From assembly GCA_019633425.1 (NCBI GenBank), contig WSUB01000113.1:1-64000 (forward strand): a stretch of 64,000 nucleotides of DNA, written 5' to 3'. This DNA is from Tulasnella sp. 424 (taxonomy: Eukaryota > Basidiomycota > Agaricomycetes > Cantharellales > Tulasnellaceae). Of the stretch, positions 10,773 through 21,409 are shown piece after piece (position 1 is the first letter of the stretch; every line of letters starts with the position of its first letter). Both the position numbers and the translations under genes were made by a program. The notes under the pieces are model-generated. The model worked only from the letters and a program-made list of their open reading frames with translations, ran no database searches and was not told the origin of the DNA.

Positions 10773-13261
10773 ACGCCGGACACGTTTTTGACCCCTTTTG
10801 CTCAAAAGGTACCCCGTGAAGCATCTTCATAATCCTCGGATCCCTTCGTACCTTATTCAGTTGTTGTTGATTTGTCTCCCGACTGAGATCTTCCGTATTC
10901 GCTATGCCATTACGTGCCTTCCTGAGGTTCTCTCGTTCCTCTCCGTTTCGATGAAGGACACTACGTCGATATTCCACAGCCTAGTTCTAGAGAACTAGTC
11001 TTAGTAACGACTATTCCGTATTATTTTACGCTGACACGTCGGATATTTCTCTTCACAAAATGTATCGACGTATTCCACGTTCATTCCGGGACTGGCTTGA
11101 CGATGCTGAACGTATCGGATACCAGCAATGGCTATCGGTTGCACCAGCAAAAGCATGTCGTGCCAAGTAATAACTACATCCCTCTCGCAGAGAGCTCGGC
11201 GTTGCGTTTGGGTCAATTCTATGGGGCTGATCGCTTGCCTTCGCTTTTCTATCCCAGATTTCGGCCCTCCCCTCGCCCAGTCATCTAGAGACTTTTCACC
11301 ATCACTGTACGGTGCAATAACTACGATCTGTTCGACATGTTGTACCCGCCCCCTCGGACTCTCGGCTGGCTTCCCCAGAGAAGAAACATCAAACGACTGT
11401 TTGAAATGAGGTTAGGAATTTCTACGAATTCTCCTCCAACTCTAAAAGTACACGGACAGCTTTTCCGCTGCTCAGTGTCAGCTAACGTGCAATCGGATCT
11501 CTGTGTGTCTCTTAGTTAGTTCCCGCTGCGTTGGTAGGGGGTTTCGTATGGTGAAGGAGGTGGCTCATACGTGCTTTGCTCTAAGCGTCGGCGGTCTTGG
11601 TCACGTGGGTCTCGCTAAGACCGTAGGGAACGCAGCCGACTTTCCCCCGGGCCGCATTCAACCATCTGTTACATTCCAACGGCGCCCAATCCCCGAGGCA
11701 CTCGGGAGGGGGAAGGACTCCTGACATGAGGAATCGGGCCTGATTACGTAACGCGGACGCGAAACCGAGGAAGGCAGCAGTGGAAGGATCGGAATCAGTG
11801 ACGCCCGATGACTGAAAAAAGGGCATTGGCAATCTAACATGTGCTAACCAAGAGCCCCGATGACTGAGAGATATGGGATGCGAAGGCAAATATAGAGAGC
11901 CGGAGCCGAATCTAGACCACAATAGTCGTCGAGCTCGCCGGCGAAGTACACATGTGGAGTCTACCTGTTCCGAGAAGCCGTACTCCCAATCCCTGTTTGT
12001 GTTGATTGTTACCGCTACCATTCAGACTGGAGATTTAGTCTTGAGTCTGTTGAAGAGGGCGCTTGGAGATAATTGTCTCAAAAACCTTCTCCGATTGCCG
12101 AGATTGTTGGGTCGGACGCGGAAATAGCCTCGTGGCTTTGGGGAGGAGGGCGCTGCTCAATGGGAGGGTTAATTTTCAGTCTGGCAGGCCATTGACACCA
12201 CGCTTGAGGAAGAGAAGAGCGAGAGCAGCGTCGTAAGACATGGGCAAAGAGGAGAATCGGAAAGAGTGGATTATGTAGGAAACAACTCACCCAGTCGCTG
12301 CAAGATGGTGACGACGTCCCGCTCGATCAGACACCGATCACCGCCAGGTCATATGATGGCATTTACAGTGCACTACGTTGCACGCTGCACGTTATTTCCA
12401 GCGCAGGGACCGGCCCTATTCGTTTCGTGACAATCCCCACGTCTTTTGTAAGAATCATTACCACCCCGTGACGAAGCACTTCTAGGGGGGGGGGGAAAGG
12501 TCAAATGGAAGGAAGACGGCCACTGTATCCATCAAATCATGGAACTTTCCGGCCTCAAACCTCCTCAGGTATGCAACATCCTCAAGTAGCTTTATCGTTC
12601 CTTGCCGGCTTATGGGGTGCACATGGTGTAGCGAGGTGGCGAATTCGGGAGGATTCTCTATCTTTCGTGACGTTCCTTGACAGGATTGTGACCCCAAGAG
12701 CTCATTACCTGCTTCACGAGAAACGCGCTTCCCCTTTTTTTTGTGCAACCCACTGTAGCGTCCTTCGGAGACTTACAGAGAAACCGGATCAACCGCAACG
12801 TTGGGAAGATCTTCGGCGTCATTGGGAATGGACTTCTTTTGATTTTGATCTGGACTAGCCACGATGACGCAACAAGCGCCGTGGCACTCAAGGCTCAGAA
12901 GCAACGTAGCAATCTTGAGAGAGAATACGTCCAGTTCTACCTGCAGTTGACATACAGTAGGTACGATGAGCAATGAGTGGCGAAACCGTCGAGAAGATGC
13001 GAGGGGTGCAACGAGACGAAGCGAGGTGCAGTGATAGGCCCAGGGGATTCCTCATCGGCTGGCGAGGTTTCCGTTGGTTCCAAAACAGACTTTAGAAGGG
13101 GAGATGGGAGGGAGGAATGCTGATAGGTGAGTAGAGTAAGAGAGCGAGATGGAGGAGGGAGAGACGGCGGGATAGGACATCAACCCGTATGAAGTTGAAC
13201 CCTGTTGTGGGTGAAAGCCTTAAATTTCTGGTCCCCCAGTAAACCCGAATACTTGGACGGG
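10773..13261. other. Duplicated 3' flank of kinase copy 2; no supported gene
   Basis: Homologous to 5489-7507, but carrying an extra segment at about 11600-12340. That segment resembles the degenerate blocks at 24.8 and 34.6 kb (shared words such as GTAGGGAACGCAGCCGACTTT and a CCCCGAGGCA run). Short frames on both strands exist, including a minus-strand stretch near 12180-12350 with a splice-donor-like GTGAGT. None has recognisable domains or conserved frame. Confidence 0.6.
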
Positions 13262-14085
13262 CTTCTCTGTGTCCACAACATCCTCGCTCTCTCGAATGGT
13301 CCCTTCTCCGTACTGCTGTTCCCTTTCCTCATCATACGGCCGTTCCCTTTCCTCATCATACGGCCTTACTTCATTTTCACTCTCCCCGCTCTCTCTCCAG
13401 GGGAAAAAAATACATCCAACCCCCCATATAAGCTCTCTCCCTCCCTCCCCTCTTACCTTGACTCTCGCATCACCCCCTCCTCATTCCCTCGCCTCCCTCG
13501 CCCCTCTCCTCATCATCTATTTAAGGAAAAAACGTGGCCACACATTTTGATTACCCGCTACCCACTACCACTGCATCAGCTTAAACCTTCTCAGAGACCC
13601 GCCCACCGTCGCCCACACCCCCCCGCCCCACCGGATCGACCATCATATCAGCTTCCTTCGACCCAGGGGAGAATGCGCCTGACAATCCGTAACGCTAGAC
13701 GACCTTCGACCAACGCCTCTGGAGGAGCGCATTAAAAAGGTCATGGGCCCACCTCGCTTTACACCTCAGTCGCCAAGACCAAGTCCATCGTCTTCCACAG
13801 CGTTTAGGTCCCAGCTTCCTTTGCAGATTCTTTTTATTATGGCATTGCTCTCCCCAGCCAGGCTTTGCCACCGTTTTTAGTAGTCTCCAGGACCATTCAC
13901 GTGACATTTCCTTCCATCTCGCTCCTTCTGTCCCCTCCCCTCCCTCGCTACTCGCCCCGCCAACTACACACTCAGCAGACTTACTCGGCGAACGCGCCTC
14001 GCTCAACGATGGCTCGGCACTGTTAGAGCTGGAGGACGGACCCCCCACAAAACGCCAGACCCAGATACCGTCTTAGGCAAACCCA
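13262..14085 (+). pseudogene. Relic 5' end of a third type B kinase unit
   Basis: Bases 13262-13740 match the promoter/leader and first codons of the type B kinases: one minisatellite unit, the leader with gatcgaccatcatatc, and a stretch ending GAGCGCATTAAAAAGGTCATGGGCCC that parallels GAGCGTAAAGAGGTCATGGGCCC at 2859. After about 13830 the similarity to type B is lost. A Pro/Ser-rich stretch then resembles the linker of the type G kinases (RLENLIDESASL region at 27440). No kinase domain follows. It looks like a recombination product in which only the 5' part survived. Confidence 0.65.
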
Positions 14086-14599
14086 ACGATAACGTTACAC
14101 GCAAGCACCCTATTGTCCGTTTTCCACTTGTGCGCGTTCGCTCGCTCTTTGAGCGTTCCTGACAGTTGTCTTTCCAATATCTCGAGGCATCCTCGAGGCA
14201 AAAGCTGTGCCAAAACGGGAAGGGGAGGACCAGCGTCCGGGCCGCATCGGGGGTTTCTTCGATGATGTGCGTTTTTAGACCCAAGTTCGCCTTTTGCTTC
14301 TAAGACGGCGGTATTGGATTACAAGTGATAATACACAGGATGCAGCGTCCGCTATCGATATGACTTGACTGGGCTGGCCGGACTTGAGAGGGGGGGGAAT
14401 GGTAGAAATTGGACTCGTGTAGGTGGATGTTTTATCCGAAAACCGCTCAGACATTTTGGGCCAAAAGCCAAAAGTTTTTATCCGAGTTGGGATCAGACCC
14501 TTGTCAACACTATCAGGGGTCCTATCGAGATGGACCCGCAGCTGGCAGCCGCTGGCAAGCTGAATCAAACGAGGCCAAGGCCGTGTAGCCGAAAAGCAA

Positions 14600-15600
14600 A
14601 TCGGCGGTATTTTGAATCCAGCTCCTCCAAATTCTTTTTCCATACATACCCAAAAGATTGTATATATAGCGACGAGCAGTAGCCCTCTAACGATATGTGT
14701 ATTTTCAAGGCCATCCGATGGTGGGAAGGGCACGAAGTGAGGGGTGCTAGGAGGCTGTCGGACGCTTGAGGCGTGGGGGAGGGAAGGCAAGGTGTTGGTG
14801 GGACGGAAAGCCAATCTGTGGTATTTGAATCCAGCTCCTCCAATTTTTGCCATACATGCCCAAAAAATTGTATATAACGACGAGTAGTAGCCCTCCAGTG
14901 ACATGTGTATTTTCAAAGCCATCCGATTGTGGGAAGGGCATGAAGTGAGGGGTGCTAGGAGAAGTTAGCTGTAGGACGCTTGAGGCGTGGGGAAGGGAAG
15001 GCAAGGTGTTCAAGTTGGTGGGACGGAAAGCCAATCTGTGGTATTTGAATCCAGCTCCTCCAATTTTTGCCATACATGCCCAAAAGATTGTATATAGCGA
15101 CGAGTAGTAGCCATCTAGTGATATGTGTATTTTCAAAGCCGTCCGATGGTGGGAAGGGCATGAAGTGAGGGGTGCTAGGAGGAGTTAGCTGTAGGAGCTT
15201 GAGGCGTGTGGAAGGGAAGGCGTAAGGTGTTGGTGGACAGAAAGCCAATCGGTGGTATTTGAGTCCAGCTCCTCCAATTTTTGCCATACATGCCCAAAAA
15301 AATGTATATAACGACGAGTAGTAGCCCTCTAGTGACATGTGTATTTTCGAAGCCATCCGATTGTGGGAAGGGCATGAAGTGAGGGGTGCTAGGAGGAGTT
15401 AGTTGAGACGTGTGGGAGGGAGGCGTTGCTAGCTCGGCGGTATTTTGAATCCAGCTCCTCCAATCTTTGCCATACATACCCAAAAGTTTGTCTATATCTA
15501 CGAGTCGTAGTCCTCTAGCAATATGTGTATTTTCAAAGCCATCCGATTGTGGGAAGGGCATGAAGTAAGGGGTGCTCCAAGGAGGGCTCAGAACCCGCAT
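14600..15600. repeat. ~186-220 bp tandem repeat, about five copies
   Basis: The words TTTGAATCCAGCTCCTCC, CCATACAT(A/G)CCCAAAA and GGGAAGGGCA(T/C)GAAGT recur in order. Unit starts measured at TTTGA are 14611, 14824, 15044, 15258 and 15444 (spacings 213, 220, 214, 186). On the minus strand each unit gives a similar peptide (GYYSSLY..FWACMAKIGGAG), but spacing is not a multiple of three, so frames change between units. I read it as a non-coding satellite-like array. Confidence 0.9.
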
Positions 15601-16606
15601 AACCACTGAAATTCCTTCGAATCGCTCACGATTGCCTCAGGGTAGTGTGAAATTATGCGTTTGGACTCGTGTCCTGCATGCGTCCTATATATGAACTTTG
15701 GCCTTTCTATTCTTTGCTATTCTCCTCTGCCCCCTCCCCCCTCCCCCATGCCTACGCGTATATTCTTTCACCACCGCTACGCATCGACTCTCTGAGGTTT
15801 TCCAGCCGACCAATTCTTGCTCCCCTCTCTTCAATCGCTTCGTCCTCAGTACCTTCCCGCTTCTCGTCGCGAAAGCACACATGGTTCCTCTACGGCTTCC
15901 CTACCATGATTCCGCTGCTGGTTCGGTGGGAGAATGGAGACCTTCGTATATAGACTGTGGAGGCAATATCCCTTCATGGCTGATGTTGGACCCACGTGAC
16001 AGTATTCTTTGCGGGCTGACAAATTGGTTGGCGGAGTCACGGGTTTAAGGACGGTCCTATCAGGTTCGGGTTCGGCGTTAATCGGTGGCTTGCTTACGCG
16101 AGCGTCGATGCCACGCAGCCTGGTTCTCTCGTCCGACGTCACTATGGCCGGTTTTCGGTTAACACCACGGACGACAACCCTCGCGCCGCGGACCATTGCC
16201 AATTGATCATTGAGAGGTGGGCGCCGAATTGCTATCGAGGCGGCGTCTGCCACTCTGACAGAGGCCACTGTCTCCGAAATCCAGATATGTTACTGCTCAC
16301 TCAGATGCCGTTGCCGTTCGAGGTTAAGTCCAAAGGTTCCTCGTTGCAAGCTGGCTAGCATGTGGGCCTAGACGACTGTGCACCGTTTCGTCGCCGTTCA
16401 AGGCCACACTGCAGAGGCTCGAGTAGACTTCTCGAAAGGCGATTGCGTAAAATCCATCTTTGGCTTGTGGGCTGGGTGTAGGTGCGAGCCGGTTCGTGTC
16501 CGGGGTGCCGTTCGCTTGGACGATATAATCACTGCAATTCCATTAACCATTACAAACCTGAAATTCTCCATTACGCCCAAATCCCTCTGCATCTACTCTG
16601 GCATTT
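15601..16606. other. Intergenic region upstream of a type G kinase
   Basis: A strongly pyrimidine-rich block lies at about 15715-15880. A TATA-like tataat occurs near 16524, about 80 bp before the ATG at 16607. The minus-strand ORF at 15846-16268 has no recognisable domain and no paralog, and is not called. Confidence 0.5.
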
Positions 16607-18410
16607 ATGACCTCAACCAAGGCAGCAGTTTCACTTGCGACAACCTTATTCGCTCGAACCCCTCCAGATGGCAGCCAAATATTTCCTTCTGCCAATGTAC
16701 TTCCGTTCATTGGCAGATTCGCGTCTCGTCAAGGCTGGTCAGAGAGGGTTAGGCGGATCAGTTCTTTCGTTTTTGATAAAGTGAGAACGTTTCGGGCAGT
16801 GGATACCGCCCCGCTCCCTCGTATCCGACTAATGACGAACCCCTACGTTAGGTTCCTCTCCTTCCTCCGGCTTTCAGAATCGCATGGGTTTGCTTCAATA
16901 TCGGCTGGAATCTCTTCGACCTCGTTGTGCTCAAAAAGGTCATGGAGAGTCGGGAGCAAGCGGTCGTTCCGACCGCGTCGGTTGGGTTGCTGGCCACCAA
17001 CAACATGCGGAAACGTCGGTTCAAGATGTTACATGCCGTGGGGGAAGTCCAGGAGAGAGACAAGCTGCCTCACTCACCTGTGGATCGAGTAGACACGTGC
17101 AGTGAGGGTTCCCTTGCGCCTGAATCGCGCGCGACGACTCCCCATCCCGCTTCTTCCTCCCACTCTCCTCCTTCGCCACTTCCCCCTCCAACTCTGCGTT
17201 TGGGGGACTCGAGCGGTCAAAGCCCCCCACTCGCTGCGCCAAGCCCACCCAGCAAGATATCTTCGGATCTCAACCCAACTAAAGGAGAATCAACGGCCGT
17301 AGATGCCGAGCTAATGCCCCCGCGGCAATCCGTCTTAACCAAAACGCAAAGCACCAGTCGCATCCCTCGAGAGCCTGATGTGAACCGGACGGGGATTGGT
17401 CCAGATCTAAACGCCACCCACGGTCCAAGTCTCCAGCCCTCTCCCAACCATCCTTCACCCCCAAGCCTGCTCGCACAGTGGACTCCTTTCACTGCTACAA
17501 GTCCCTTACAAGCAGGGTATGTCAAAAAGCGAAGCCGTAAATCCGATTTCTGGGGTGGCTCCAGCAAGGTCTTCGGAACCGAAATTCGGTTCTCCGCGCC
17601 TGAGCCAGAGCCGGAGTTCAAGAAGGATGTAAGTGTCGTTCCCTGCCGTCCGATCAGAACTCACTTATACCTACCTCCCGAACTTTAAATAGGCTGCGTT
17701 GAAGATTCTTAACCCCTTTGGCCTGAAAGGAAAGGGGGAAGCTCAGGTCAGCACGCGTCTGACTGAGGTACGTTACCGAGCCGCCCTCATTTATCACTGC
17801 GAAAACACACCGACTTAGGAGTAAAATCCTTCGCAGCGATTGAATCAGGAAACCTTCACATGGATTCGCCTTGTGCATCCTAACTTCGTTCCTCGCGTGG
17901 GGTTTACTTTTGCACCGCCTCCTTCCTTAATCTCTCCGTGGCATGAACGAGGAAATCTCCGGAGCTACTTAGAACAACACCCCTCAGCGTACCGAATGAA
18001 ATTCGTGCGTCCCAATTTACTCCATTTGAACCTTTCATATTCCTGACAAGTACTTTAACAAACTTTGTGTGTGTATACGTAGATATCCGACGTCGCAAAA
18101 AGTCTTGAAAATCTTCACTCCCGAACTCCGAGAATAGCACACGGAGACATCAAACCTGTACGAAGAGCTTCACAGCTATATCGCCATACCCTAACTCAGA
18201 TATTTAACGCAGGAAAACGTCCTGATTAACGAGCAAGGGGGTGCACTACTATCGGACTTCGGATTGGCAACCGTCTTGGGTGACGAGCGTTTTTACACCG
18301 CATCCCACCACGGGGGAGGAAGTTTCCGTTACATGGCTCCAGAACTTTTCCGCGGAGAACAAGGAACCTGCAGCTCGGACGTTTACAGCATTGCGAACCT
18401 AGCCTTTAAG
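16607..18410 (+). CDS. One-transmembrane TKL-type kinase (type G), copy 1, lacking its last exon
   Basis: Exons: 16607..16780, 16852..17628, 17693..17767, 17837..18004, 18083..18157, 18213..18410. An ~58-residue N-terminus is followed by a hydrophobic segment (LLPPAFRIAWVCFNIGW) and a long Pro/Ser linker. The kinase part has AALKIL (lysine kept), IAHGDIKP, DFG and YMAPEL. The paralogs at 26920 and 40957 have a final ~234-nt exon (CW.R.PE.RPSM region, helices G-I). Here it is missing: similarity to the following intron stops near 18460, and the sequence jumps into the linker of another kinase. Either the domain is truncated and dead, or the transcript splices from 18410 to about 18473 in frame into the gene at 18467, giving a fused double kinase. 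Confidence 0.65.
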
Positions 18411-18466
18411 GTAACGTTTTCTCGACGCGGATAGCACGACCTCTCTGACAAGCTTCATCATATGCC

Positions 18467-20155
18467 ATGAAGGAAATGAAGCGGCCCGAAAACCTGCCTC
18501 ATTTGCCTGGGTATCGACAACACACGTGTAGTGTGGAAGGTTTCCTTGCGCCTGAGTTGCGCCTGACGTTGCTGTCCAATCCCCACCTCCGAGTCACATC
18601 TTCCACCCACTCCCCTCCCTCGCCACGCGCCCCTCCAACCATACGTCTGGGAGACTTGAAAAGTGAATGCACCTCGTTCTTCGTGTCTCGCAAGCCAAGG
18701 AGGACACCTCCAGCCCCCAGCCCAACGGAGGTCGAATCGACGGCCATAGATATCGAGTTAACGTCTCTGAGTCAACGTATCCTAACTAAAATGCAGTCTA
18801 CCAGTCGCACCATTCGATATGACCATCCGTGCCATACCCAGCAAATATCTCGCCCCCAGCGCCGTTCCTCCAACAGTTCCGCTACTCCCATAGAACAATC
18901 ATCACCCCTCCGCACGTGCCCACAAACCCTTCCCTCGCCTCTTCAGCATAACGATATCAAAAACACCTCAGACCGATCCTTTGACGTGCCGCCTCCCGCC
19001 GTGGAAGGATCATCAAAGGTGGAAGGCGGAGGTTCAGAAGATCATGTGATCGCGGTCGACGATATCGTTCTAGAGGGGTCAGAGCCTTACGATGTAACCG
19101 GACATTTTTCCGACCTATTCACCGGAGTTTATAAGAGGAATGTTAAAGTAGCCATGAAGCGTCTGCGTATTGACAGACGCTCACCCAATGGACGGGAGAT
19201 CAAGGTTAGTATTCACGGCACTCTGGCATTGATGTCGAGGTTGAGGTTGAGCACCCCACGACTTTATTCCAGAAACTCGAGCGTGAGGCTGCATTTTGGT
19301 TGCCCCTTAAGCACCTTTATATTCTCGATTTTATGGGGATATATCGAGCAAATGACCATATGTACCTTGTTTCTCCTTTCATGGAGAACGGCAACCTGGC
19401 GAGTTTTATTACGAACCACCCAAAGCAGGAACGCGTTTCATTTGTAAGTATTTATTAGTTCAATGATCGCAACGCTTGCCTCTCATACCCTGATAGCTAC
19501 TAGAAACAGCAGACGCCGTAGCTTACCTCCATGGCAAAGGTGTAGTCCATGGTGATATCAAAGCTCGCAATATTCTGGTTTCAGAGTCCCAGCACGCCAA
19601 ATTGTGCGACTTTGGCCTGGCAAAATACGCCTTTTCGATCACAGCTTCTGCCTCAAAGGGCCAAGGGTCAAGTCGTTGGCAAAGTCCTGAGATCCTGGAC
19701 GGGGATTCTCGTACTTTTGCGTCGGACACCTATGCATTCGGGATTACCATATCCGAGGTCTGTGGAAGCACGTTTCGCGATTGATTCGCTCGAGAGTTCT
19801 GACCCGGGTACATTTGTAGGTGCTCAGTGGGGCTGCGCCGTTTCCCCATCTTAAGGGTGAGCATGCGGTCATTCATGCCGTGATGGCTCGCGGTGAGCGT
19901 CCCGCGCGGTTTCCAACCCACTCTCAAATGGGAGAGTCCTATGAGAGGCTGTGGAACATTGCTGCTCAGTGCTGGGACAGAGACCCGCAGCGCCGTCCTA
20001 GAATGAGTGACGTTCACAACCAACTGTGCGGCGATCCTCTCGGAGCGGGGACTGCAGTAGCCGAAGAGCCGTGGAACTTGATTTGGTATTCTGACTCGGT
20101 CACTTCACTTTATCCGTCTTGCCCGTCCATCTCATCCGAAATCGGTATAACATGA
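18467..20155 (+). CDS. Canonical TKL-type kinase with N-terminal linker
   Basis: Exons: 18467..19204, 19273..19443, 19497..19757, 19820..20155; 501 aa if the ATG at 18467 is used. The first ~200 residues are a Pro/Ser-rich linker homologous to the linker of type G kinases, without a TM segment. The kinase domain spans about 205-490: VAMKRL (K~231), VHGDIKARN (D~323), CDFGLA (~341), SPEIL, DTYAFGI and QCWDRDPQRRPRM. Every catalytic motif is present. Intron positions differ from the TM kinases, so this is a distinct sub-family. It is the same one that forms the first domain of the protein at position 1. It may be the second half of a fusion with the truncated kinase just upstream (acceptor AG at 18471-18472, in frame). 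Confidence 0.78.
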
Positions 20156-21250
20156 CATGTAATTAGTCTTTTGTTTCGTAGTGAGCCTAAATACGAAATA
20201 TGGAACCTAGCGCCGACGAGAGCGCATTGCAGTTGTCGTTGCTCGGCACATCCGCTTTTGGTTCTTGACGCAGCTGGTGTTGGCTGCGCAGCCAACCCCC
20301 GGCAAGTAGCAGTGACGCCCATAGCAAAATCACCTCCAGCGTACGGTTCCCCTCGCAACAGATCATTCTTCGTAGCCCGGCGCTCCCCCCTCTTTCGATC
20401 TGAAGTCTTCCCACATTCACCAGTCTGGTTGAGGTAAACCAAACGTTCAGGGCACCCACCTCAGTCCCTGCGATGTGACGAAGTCAAGAGTCGAAATCGA
20501 ACTCTTCTTCGGCCCTCTTGGCTTCCGCACCGGCTTGCGGAAGCCGGGACCGACCCTAGAAGAGTTCGATAACGACTCTCGGACCCATCGATCTAATCTA
20601 TTCACTTTATCCCCGCAATTCGTCTAAAATAAGCATAACATGACATTTAATCGGTCTGATATATAGCTTACATATGTAAGTAATAAAGCTAAATCGACGT
20701 CCTTTGGAACGCATTGCTGTCTTTGTCGTCCGACGCGTCAGAGAAGAACTTGCCACAATACCGAAAAAAAACCCCCCCGGACCGAGAGATAATTAGTCTT
20801 ATCTGATCATTAGAGCTAGTAGGCCAGATAATGGGTAGACTTAAAAAGGCCCTTTTTTGGTCTAATTTAGAACTTCTGATGGATGCAAAACGCATCTCCG
20901 CGTGGGCGAGCCGGACCCTGACGTGGACCGACGACGATGACAGCTAACCCCTCCTAAGGACCTCGAGGTTACCTATTTTGGCTCTATTTTATGCATAAGA
21001 TATATATTAGCTACTAGAAGGCTATTCATGCTGATTTGGACGCCTCCTTCAGGTAAGGTGAGCAAATGGAAGACGAGTAGAAACCGAAATCTTCTACAGA
21101 CGTTCCGGCTTCCGCAGGCCGGAGAAGTGCCGGAGCGAGAGTGCCTAAACAGAAAATCGAGAGGCTTGGGAGGACCTCGTTCACTGCACAGTTCCCAGAT
21201 TTCCCACAGGGCGCAGGCACACACAACCCTGTGCGCGGCCAATACGGCTA
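20156..21250. other. Intergenic region with duplicated 3' flank
   Basis: The 3' end sequence around 20105-20175 (CTTTATCC ... CATAACATGACAT.TAAT.) recurs at about 20608-20660, indicating a local ~500-bp duplication. A strong hairpin at 20496-20570 is listed separately. No gene is supported. Confidence 0.55.
20496..20570. repeat. Strong inverted repeat (hairpin)
   Basis: ATCGAACTCTTCT (20496-20508) pairs with AGAAGAGTTCGAT (20558-20570). Inside this, GGCTTCCGCA pairs with TGCGGAAGCC around a 6-nt loop. The two perfect stems are separated by a small internal loop. It lies downstream of the canonical kinase and could shape its 3' UTR, or be a small palindromic element. Confidence 0.8.
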
Positions 21251-21260
21251 CCAATATAAA
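21251..21260 (+). promoter_or_regulatory. CCAAT/TATA element before type H kinase copy 1
   Basis: ccaaTATAAA lies ~150 bp upstream of the ATG at 21410. The same position has ccaatataaaat (30510 region) before copy 2, and ccaatacaaa (44563 region) before copy 3, where the TATA core is changed. Confidence 0.5.
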
Positions 21261-21409
21261 TGAGGGGGAGGGGAGTCAGCGCACACAGCGTTGCGCAAGC
21301 CCTTGAAGTGAAGCAGCATTCGACTTGCTGATATATCCCGTAAGGTTTTTCTTGCCTCAATCAATACGACTCTCTCGGGCTACTCTCGCTCATCTCTGTT
21401 GCGAAGAAG

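Noticed and set aside
14275..15606. Five overlapping minus-strand ORFs of 92-215 codons
   Set aside because: They are readings of a tandem repeat whose period is not a multiple of three. Frames jump between units and no splice pattern joins them.
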